Assembly (NCBI GenBank): GCA_019693395.1
Contig: JAAMXP010003200.1
Span: 1-28,040, forward strand
Length of the DNA: 28,040 nt
Direction of reading: 5' to 3'
From: Ettlia oleoabundans
Lineage: Eukaryota > Chlorophyta > Chlorophyceae > Chlamydomonadales
The notes under the pieces: generated by a model
Seen by the model: only the letters and a program-made list of their open reading frames with translations
Database searches by the model: none
What the model was told of the DNA's origin: nothing
Program-made: the position numbers and the translations under genes
Shown: in pieces, positions 21,201 through 28,040 of the stretch
How positions within the stretch are numbered: the first letter of the stretch is position 1
How the letters are laid out: each line of letters starts with the position of its first letter

Positions 21201-22793
21201 AGCAGCCTGCGTTTCGCCCTTTCCGCGTACCTCTGGCACCACCTGTTCATCTCCAGAGTTCAGCTCGAAGCTTCCATCCCCATGAAGCAGCGCTGCCAGC
21301 TGCTGCTGCTGGGCGGAAAGCGGCATGGAAGCCACCTCCACTTGATGCGGTTGGAAGGGCGGAAGCGATCCTGAAGCAAACTGGTGTTGGTGTTGGTGTT
21401 GCTGCCGCTGCTGCTTGCGCGCGAGGGACGCTGAGCTGGCATTGGGGTTAGACAGTCCCATGCCCCCAGGCAGGTGGCCCTGTACAGTGGTGGCCACTGG
21501 CGTGGGAAGTGATGCAGCAGCACCAGCCGTCGTCACCGTCGCCGCCATTTGTGGTGGCAGCTGAGGTGGCGGGGGCTCCATTAACGCCACCTTTCCGCTA
21601 GGCAGCTTGCGGCGGTTTGGCCGGGAGCGCCCCCCAGCCGCTGTTGCTTGCTGCTCCTGCCCCGTGGAGTGTGGGGTTGCAGAAATACCAGCGGCAGCTG
21701 TCGTAGTGGGGTGGCTAGCTGGCCACTGGAAGCTCAGCGGTGCCGCATTCCCGCTGCTGCTGGGGACACCCGACAGCTGATGCTGAAGTTGTGGTGCCGG
21801 CATGGCACCCAGAGATCCCGCTGCTGCTGCAGCTGCGCTTGTTGGTGGGGCTTGATGCTGCATTGCCGCCGGCAATGTTGTGCCCGCGCCTGCTCCAGTC
21901 ATCTGCTGCAACTGGCGCAATAGGTCCTGCCCTTGTAGGCCAAATCCGCCATGGGAACTGCCACCAACGCTGCCTGCACTGCCTCGCTGCTGGACCGTCA
22001 CTGCAGCTGGCTGTGGCTGCGCACGCTGCTGCGCCAGCTGCTGCTGCAGCAGGTTAAGGTCTGGCAGCAGGGTCTGCTGCGGCGGAGGAAAGGAGGCACT
22101 GGAGGTGGCACCATCTGGCAGGCCCAGGCTATTTGGCAGCGCGCCTAGCGAGTTTAGGGCCTGTAGCCCGCCAAGGCTTTGGAGCGCTTGCAAGCCGCCC
22201 ATCCCCTGAAGCGCCTGCAGGCCGCCAAGCAAATCCAGTCCTCCCAGTGTAGTCAACCCGCCGAAACCTTGCATCGGCTGTTGGCCGACTCTGGGTGCTG
22301 CCCTGTTTTCCGTGTTCGTAGCGGTGCCCAGCTGAGGCAGCCCCAGCAGGCCGGCAGCCGCAAGGGTCTGGGAGAGGGTCAGCAAATCGCTGCCGCCACC
22401 AGCGGCAGCACCCGCCTGTTGAAGCATCGTCGAAGAGACGGACGCCTCTTGCGGCAGGCGCTGCTGCTGCTGCTGCTGCAGCTGTTGAGGTGCCTGGCGC
22501 TGAAGCAAAAGCTGCAGGTGGGCTTCTGCAAATATGTCGGACCCAAGTGGCTGCCCGGCGCCAGCGGCGGCACCGCCATCCTCTCCAACACCCGCAGCTC
22601 TTCGCGGGTTTTCCGCCTGCGAACCAAGCTGCCCTGTTGTTCCATATCCCTGCACACCAAAAGGATACCGTTTGAAGCAAACAGAGCGGGCGAACCCCAG
22701 CAACACGTTGAGCTGCAGGACAACGCTGGTTCTCGCCTGTAGCACCAAGTCTTCCAGCCCCGATGGCAAACTTGGAAGGCGTGCCGCCCACAT
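16935..22793 (-). CDS. bZIP transcription factor with long Gln-rich N-terminus
   Basis: Minus strand, twelve exons: 22793-21231, 20988-20851, 20615-20563, 20339-19837, 19534-19467, 19197-19105, 18842-18798, 18385-18323, 17958-17890, 17762-17619, 17434-17351, 17144-16935; the phases agree and give 1010 residues. Residues 1-521 are Gln/Ala/Gly/Pro-rich, with poly-Q and a 9-residue repeat, typical of an activation region. The basic region reads ARRKNREAQQRFRERQRAA with the N-x7-R signature (N543, R551), which contacts DNA in the major groove. The zipper runs over an exon junction with heptad residues A561, M568, L575, L582, so it is short. The rest (from ~586) has an Ala/Pro-rich linker and then helical segments (~755-1010) I cannot place. 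Nuclear location is expected. The N-terminal start is uncertain: an intron may remove part of 22745-22661, and the C-terminus has an alternative. Confidence 0.75.
17763..17889 (-). other. Possible GC-AG intron in the bZIP gene
   Basis: The exon ends CTCAAGCAG and is followed by GCACGC; the acceptor is CTACCTGCAG. Phase 0 on both sides joins HKAYRRYLKQ to SARIGLERSHLHSQ. The alternative is a weak GT donor a few bases on (after CGCTT) with an AG two bases downstream, giving nearly the same protein (QARFARIGLE). Confidence 0.4.
18259..18297. repeat. (GT)n microsatellite
   Basis: About 19 uninterrupted GT units, followed by a G run and then the N gap. It lies in an intron of the bZIP gene, antisense to it (CA repeat in the transcript). 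Confidence 0.95.
18307..18309. other. Assembly gap (NNN)
   Basis: Three undetermined bases just after the GT repeat and G run, so the true length of this simple repeat is unknown. It falls inside an intron and does not disturb coding sequence. Confidence 0.98.
22119..22226 (-). repeat. 27-bp minisatellite coding a 9-residue repeat
   Basis: Three direct units encode GGLQALQGM, GGLQALQSL and GGLQALNSL, followed by a diverged GALPNSLGL, in the N-terminal part of the bZIP protein. Units start at 22226, 22199 and 22172 on the minus strand. Codons differ between units, so the repeat is not very recent. Confidence 0.85.
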
Positions 22794-25601
22794 CTGGCCA
22801 GTTCGCTGGAAGGGGACCTTCACCAACCACTACGGCTCTTGACGGGCGCCATTGACTGGCCTCAAATGTGCCATGTGACTCATATCAAAGAACAGGATGC
22901 TCATTCCAGCGATCAAACATCGAGATGATCAGGCGACTGCAGCCCATTACCTAATGAGCAGCACCATTACACCCTCTGTTGCAGCTACGTGACTGCTATT
23001 AGGCGACTGGTTGCTGTCGGTTGCACGACAACAACGCAAACAGCGTCTGAGTCGAATGCAATGTGCCAGGCGATGGACAGCACACACAGCTGGCAGCGGC
23101 TTACAAGTGCGGCCAGGCTGCCCGCCCGTCACGGGCAACTGGGCAGTCTGACTCCATCTTAGCAACATCGCTGGGGCATTTTCGTCCAGATCTTAATGGG
23201 GGGTTTTTGCACAGGCCCGTTAAGGGCATCAACTCTCCCCTTGGATTGTCACAATAACCCGCCGCCGGCCGCCATGGTCTCGGTGCTCACACAGCCAGAT
23301 GCCCTGCATTCAGACCCACCAGGCAGCACGCTTATGGCAAAACCGGACGAATGGCTCCCGGTTTGCATGGGTGAGACGTGTGAATGCAAATAACAAAGGC
23401 GTATGCCTAGTCAAAGTAGTTGAGGGCAGCAAAAACACGCCTCCAGGTGCCCCGCTTGCCTGCCAGGTGCCCAAGTTCAGTCGTCCATCTGTGATTGGGA
23501 TGGTTAGCCCCGCCCCCATCATGCTTGCCTTGCAGTGAGCTGCAGCAGGAGTATGAGGAAAAAACACCTACCCGCTCAATGCCCCAAACATTGCCCCAGA
23601 CGGTGCCCCGCAGGCGCAGCATTCGAGAGTGAGCCAGGCGACAAGCATGACACTGTTGGGCAGGCAAGCTCCGCACAGCGACAAGCTAAGAGTACCGCAG
23701 TAGCTGCGCCTTGTTCAAAACTGCTGCTGCCACCCCCAGACATGGCGGCATGAGACCGCACCTGGCATGTCATCCGGCCCTGCCAGGAACAGCCGCAGAT
23801 TGTGCCATGCGGGGGGGTACAGGGTCAAGGAGATCACATGTTGAGTTTGAATTGCCTGCTTGAGGCCGATGCACTAGCTGCAAGGCCTGCCCCGCCTTGT
23901 TTGACGAGGCTATGCTGTTGACGACGGACGCACAACAATCCAGCCCCGACAATGGAGCCAGAACATTGATGGCGACACATCTACAGGGCTGTCAGAAGCT
24001 GCAAGTCCGGCCCTCGTACATGGGGTGTCGCTGCCTAGCTCAGCATGTGCCCCCCTCATCCCACCCCTCCCACCTTCGTCTGTGTGTATCCAAGGAGCAC
24101 CACGCCCCTCAGGCACCACTCGGTTCAGAAAGGTCTCTGCGTGGCAGGAGAGGTTGGGAAGAAGCAATGCCTTAGGCTATCAGGCTGTATTTTACTAAAT
24201 CTGCGGTGGGCAAGGTAAACACAAGGTTTTGTGTCTATCTTGCCCAGCGCAGATTGGGCTCGGCTGGGATGCGATACGCTGTGCTGCACTACAGCAAGTC
24301 AAGGTGCAACAATAACGGGATCAGCCCTGTCCAGCACCCACCCATGTCAGTGCGCACGTCTGGGTCTGCATTCTCGTTGATGGTGAGGCTGGCTGACGTG
24401 TGCTGGACTGGCACAGGTGGAAAACGGGGAAACACGGAGCGGGGAAGGTGCGAGGGTAATGAAGTGCCAGCAGCCAGGCAGCGACACTAAGCACGGCTGA
24501 TCTGTAGAAGCTGAATTGGTTTTGAATGCTATCAGTAGCGTCTCGGGAACAATAGGTACACTGACCACTCACTGAAAACGTGCGCCAGCCCGATTTTTAC
24601 GCCTGCCAGGCTACTTGAAACCTCACGAACAATGTGGCTGGTAACCTAAGGGGGCAAAGCGTAGGCTACGGCGTTCGGGGTTGGGTTTAGGGCAGGGTGA
24701 GGTGCAGGGCCGTCTGCAGCTCACATGGGGGCTTTCCAGCAGCCCACCCATACAGCCAGGACGACAGGGGCCATGCTCACCAGGTGGCATCCGCGCTTAA
24801 ATGCTGGCAGCGTAACCTCATGCTGTCGCCACACCATGCTGCTGCTGATTGAAGCAGGTGTCGAAGGCGGGGAGGGTCTGGAACGGCCTTGCAGTGAGAA
24901 GCAGAGGACAGCAGCGACGGCAACGGCAACGGCGACAGCAGAGGTGCCCCCTGCAGCGGACCATAGGGCGATGATCGCTGGTGGTGGACTAAGGCGACCT
25001 GTTTAAAGTCACGAAGCTACCAACGTGGAACCAGGTCCTGCCGCCCTCAGAACAATTGGGGTTGCAGCCCTTTGAGTGTGAGCAGAGAAGCGCTAGGCAG
25101 CTGAAATTGACCGGTTACTAGTCGAGTCAAGGTTACAATAATGTAAGCCCCACCTCCACTAGAGTGGGCCCAGAGCCCGCCTGGCGGCGCCAGCGGGCTC
25201 TCAGTCACTCCGGGGTTGCTGGCGCTGGCCAACCCAAAGGCGTGATACCATCGAGATGGTAGATATGCACCTTGATATGGTGCTGAAACGATTGATCTTC
25301 ACTGAAGTGTGGCTTTGCTCACATTGCCCTCTGTCGGCGCCACTGACTGCCCGACAGCCCGTCGCCAGGCTGGCCAGGTTACGTTGATTTCCCTACCCTG
25401 ACGCTTACGCATGCCAGTTAACATATGGTCACTCATTACCTCTAAGTTTTGAGGCTTGCACCAGTGCTATTCCACAGCAAAAAGGAAGCCCTGGTGGTCC
25501 AGTGGGTGCGCGTTGCGGTTCTGGTTCCTGTTATCGATAAGACAACAGGTTTCAGAGGGATCTAAGCCGGCGAGGAGCCTCCAGGGGGCCGAGGCCCCGA
25601 G
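22794..25601. other. 2.8-kb gene-poor region between the bZIP and LST8 genes
   Basis: The bZIP and LST8 genes diverge from here, so it should contain both promoters. Open frames of 60-94 codons occur on both strands but none shows a recognisable domain or joins to others at good splice sites. A minus-strand ATG at 22852-22850 opens only ten codons and ends with a possible donor (TTG before GTGAAG), so it could be a tiny first exon of the bZIP gene. At 24906-24945 there is an imperfect run of CGGCAA/CGGCGA triplet pairs. A lineage-specific gene or non-coding RNA cannot be excluded. Confidence 0.45.
25157..25284. repeat. Cluster of inverted repeats upstream of LST8
   Basis: Three short palindromic elements in about 130 bases. 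At 25172-25201, AGAGCCCG and CGGGCTCT flank CTGGC/GCCAG, giving a nearly complete 30-base hairpin with one bulge. At 25246-25261, TACCATC and GATGGTA flank GA, a perfect 7-bp inverted repeat. At about 25266-25283, GCACC and GGTGC flank a short loop. CCACT/AGTGG at 25157-25168 is a further small palindrome. They lie 320-445 bases before the LST8 ATG. Confidence 0.65.
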
Positions 25602-28016
25602 ATGGGGTCCTCTGTTGTGCTGGCCACTGCGGGCTACGACCATACAATCAGGTAAGTAGATTCGGCTTGGATGATTTGACACAGCGCCACTGCAGCAAGG
25701 GTGCCGTAGGCGTGCTGGCAGCTGTAGACAGTGGCGGTCCCCCGCTGCCCGCCTTGCCGCCCGTGGGAAGGCCATGACAAACGGAGGGCAACCTTCCGCG
25801 CCTACTGTTAATAACTGGCACACGTCGGTAGCAACAAGTGCAGGAAGCCGTTGCATGCACCTAATCGCAGCAGCAGAAGTGGCAGGGTGGCATCCCCTCC
25901 GTGTCCCGCATGCAGCACTCTCCTCTCTCAGCCCCAAGTATTCTGTGCTGCCTGCCTGCCTGCCTGCCTGCCGCAGGTTTTGGGAGGCCACCTCTGGCAT
26001 CTGCTACCGCACCCTGCAGTATGCTGACAGTCAGGTAAGCCTGCCTGTCTGGTCGCTTCCTGGGTACCCCCACAGGAAGGGCTGCCTCCTGCAATATGTG
26101 CCTTGTTGCCGCCCTTGATGATTTGATTCGCTGCCCATTCGGCTGAGGCCGGCACCTACAAATGTCGCCAGCAGAGGTGTGGCTGCGCCTGGTGCTGCCG
26201 TTGGTGTTGGCAATTTTCCAGCACATCTCAGCCCTGTGCCCTCGTTCCCAACAGCAACAAGTCTGGCTCTGCAAACCCCTGCAGGTCAACAAGCTGGAAA
26301 TAACGGCTGACAAAACACTCATTGCAGCGGCTGGCAACCCTCACATACGGTGGGCGAGACACGGTCCAATCGGAAATTAAAGGGTTATGGGTGGGGACAG
26401 GCTGGAGGCAGTGTTGGCCGGCCGCATCTCCACGCCATTGCCAAACGCCGCAAGTCGGTCATCCACCACAAACCGACTCCGCTGCCTGCCCCAGTGTCTA
26501 AACACACAGCAGCCTGCCCTGCACTGTCCCACACGCACTGTACCGCCACTTGGAAGTGTAAACGTACCACGGTATCCCCTGCAGGCTTTACGAGGTGAAC
26601 AGCAACAACCCGCAGCCCATCATCTCTTACGACGGCCACTCCTCCAACGTCACCGCCGTGGGGTTCCAGAAGGACGGCAAGTGGATGTACAGCGGCAGCG
26701 AGGATGGAACAGGTGAGGGGCAGATGGCAGTGGTGGCGGGTGACAGGGTAGGGAGTGAGGGCAACGGGGAGCGCCGACGGGCTGGGAGGCAGGACAGGGG
26801 GAGGGATGGTGGGTGAGAGGGGGGGGGAGGGATGACGGGCGGGCGGGCAGTCAGGCAGCACCGACGGCATGGAGGGAGGTGACCGCGTCAAGCTGGACTG
26901 GCAAGCGAAGAAAGAAGCAGAGGGGAGAAAATGGAGATTGCCCTGGTGTGCTGAAACCGCTGGCCATGCCAACTGCACCTCTGTCTTGTTATAGCTTCTA
27001 AGATCTGTAAAAAGCTGCATAAACTCCCTGTTGCTGGCTGCAGTGAAGATCTGGGACCTGCGTGCTCCCGGGTGCCAGCGGGAGTATGAGAGCAGGGCGG
27101 CGGTCAACACAGTGGTGCTGCACCCAAACCAGGGGGAGCTGATCTCAGGTGGGAGGGTGGAGAGGCGGCGGAGGGGCCTCAGGAGCGCCTCGTCCCATTC
27201 CTCTGATGTTGCAACACAAGGATCACACAAAGAACCAGCTGCAATCTTACAGTGAACTGTCTGCGCCTGTCCTGCCTCTCTCTGCTCCCCATGGCCATCC
27301 CTCCACCCTCCGCCCCCCCTCATGACAAGCGTGTTCCTCCCTGCCATGCAATGCGGCGCGGTGCGGTGCGCTGCCCGATGCAGGTGACCAGCACGGCAAC
27401 ATCCGTGTGTGGGACCTCACAGCCAATGCATGCAGCTGCGAGCTGGTGCCGGAAGTGGGCACAGGTGGGTGGGGATGGCTCCCTGTCTGTGCTGTGCTGT
27501 GCTGTGCGGCATATTGGCTGGGCTGGGGTTGAATTCAATTGGATGTTAAGCTGCGACTGTCGCCGGTCTGCTCTTGCCTGTGGGCTAGTGTGGGGTATGA
27601 GTTGGCTGGGCCGGGGCTGGGGTGAGCAAGGGAGCTCTAGGTTGAGTCGATTGGACGGGGCTGACCGGTTCCCTGTGTTTCTGTGTGGGTGTGTGGATGG
27701 GTAGAGTGGGTGGGCGGGGGCGGCGCGTGCGCACAGGAGGGACCGTGCGCCCTGAAACATGCCTGCCTGTCCATAGCGGCAACTTTGATTGATGTTTGTC
27801 ACTCACCCCTCCCCAGCCCACGCCTGCCATCGGGCCCCATATGCGTCCCCCTTGCCCCCCTCCTGTTTGCAGCGGTGCGCAGCCTGACCATCGCCATGGA
27901 CGGGTCTCTGGTGGTGGCAGCCAACAACAGCGGCACCTGCTACGTCTGGCGCGCCATGCGGGGCTCCTACCTTACCACACACTTTGAGCCACTGCACAAG
28001 CTGCGCGCGCACCAGG
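25602..28016 (+). CDS. LST8: TOR complex subunit LST8, WD40 protein (3' end beyond window)
   Basis: Seven exons seen: 25602-25651, 25977-26034, 26285-26349, 26585-26712, 27044-27148, 27384-27464, 27873-28016; phases agree and the last ends with a GTGAGT donor, so the gene continues right. The ~210 residues match the N-terminal two thirds of LST8 closely: [73 protein letters not shown], and GTCYVWR. These are the first WD blades of a seven-blade beta-propeller. LST8 binds the TOR kinase domain in TORC1 and, where present, TORC2, and stabilises it; it acts in nutrient and growth control in the cytosol and at membranes. The missing part should hold the last blades. The start ATG comes three residues before the conserved [10 protein letters not shown], which is normal for the family. 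Confidence 0.95.
25949..25972 (+). repeat. (TGCC)6 tetranucleotide repeat
   Basis: Six perfect TGCC units directly before the CGCAG acceptor of LST8 exon 2. The repeat makes up the polypyrimidine-like stretch of that acceptor. Confidence 0.9.
27488..27507 (+). repeat. (TGTGC)4 repeat in an LST8 intron
   Basis: Four perfect TGTGC units in the intron after LST8 exon 6. A simple repeat with no coding role. Confidence 0.9.
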
Positions 28017-28040
28017 GTGAGTTTGTTGTGGGTGGGTGGG

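Noticed and set aside
22129..22830. Alternative minus-strand frame of 233 codons over the bZIP N-terminus
   Set aside because: It overlaps the frame that carries poly-Q, the 9-residue repeat and joins in phase to the bZIP exon. Its Trp/Arg/Cys-rich composition is typical of a shifted GC-rich frame.
24640..24700. GGGTTTAGGG-like sequence that recalls telomere repeats
   Set aside because: Only one imperfect unit; not a telomere array.
25239..25420. Spliceosomal or small nucleolar RNA gene around the hairpins
   Set aside because: I compared by eye with U1, U2, U4, U5 and U6 signatures and box C/D motifs and found no convincing match.
26385..27347. Minus-strand open frame of 320 codons
   Set aside because: It runs across three LST8 exons and their introns, whose identity on the plus strand is certain. 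Composition is low-complexity Pro/Ser/Leu.
1..28040. CRISPR arrays, tRNA or rRNA genes, bacterial operons, insertion sequences
   Set aside because: None found. The direct repeats present are simple repeats or a two-copy duplication, and all recognisable genes are intron-rich and eukaryotic.

Overview
This window looks like nuclear DNA from a green alga (Chlorophyta, probably a core chlorophyte; I cannot name the genus). Genes are split into many short exons by introns of about 90-580 bases. Exons are GC-rich, introns and 3' regions are rich in TG/CA and GCTGC, and TGTAA, the usual green-algal polyadenylation signal, lies downstream of two stop codons. Low-complexity Ala, Gln and Pro runs interrupt otherwise conserved proteins. 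There is no sign of bacterial, organellar or viral DNA. A three-base N gap at 18307-18309 shows it is a draft assembly.

Layout. 13-891 (+): 3' end of an unrecognised gene. 1395-5362 (+): an 11-exon type II membrane glycosyltransferase of family GT61. 6243-10927 (+): a 9-exon MIC60/mitofilin, the core subunit of the mitochondrial MICOS complex. 10928-12117: non-coding DNA with a ~180-bp tandem duplication. 12118-14412 (+): a 6-exon ankyrin-repeat protein. 14643-15632 (-): a 2-exon protein of unknown function, convergent with the ankyrin gene. 16935-22793 (-): a 12-exon bZIP transcription factor with a long Gln/Ala-rich N-terminal half and an unrecognised, probably helical C-terminal region. 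22794-25601: about 2.8 kb without a convincing gene, with several inverted repeats just upstream of the next gene. 25602 to the right edge (+): the first seven exons of LST8, the WD40 subunit of the TOR kinase complex.

The genes do not form an obvious pathway, as expected for a eukaryotic chromosome. Each was reconstructed by joining exons at splice sites whose reading phase agrees on both sides; the GT61, MIC60, ankyrin, bZIP and LST8 models stay in frame throughout. Two junctions, and probably four, work best only with a GC instead of a GT splice donor, so non-canonical GC-AG introns seem common here. That is the most distinctive feature of the window. I saw no clear defence, mobile or biosynthetic system.
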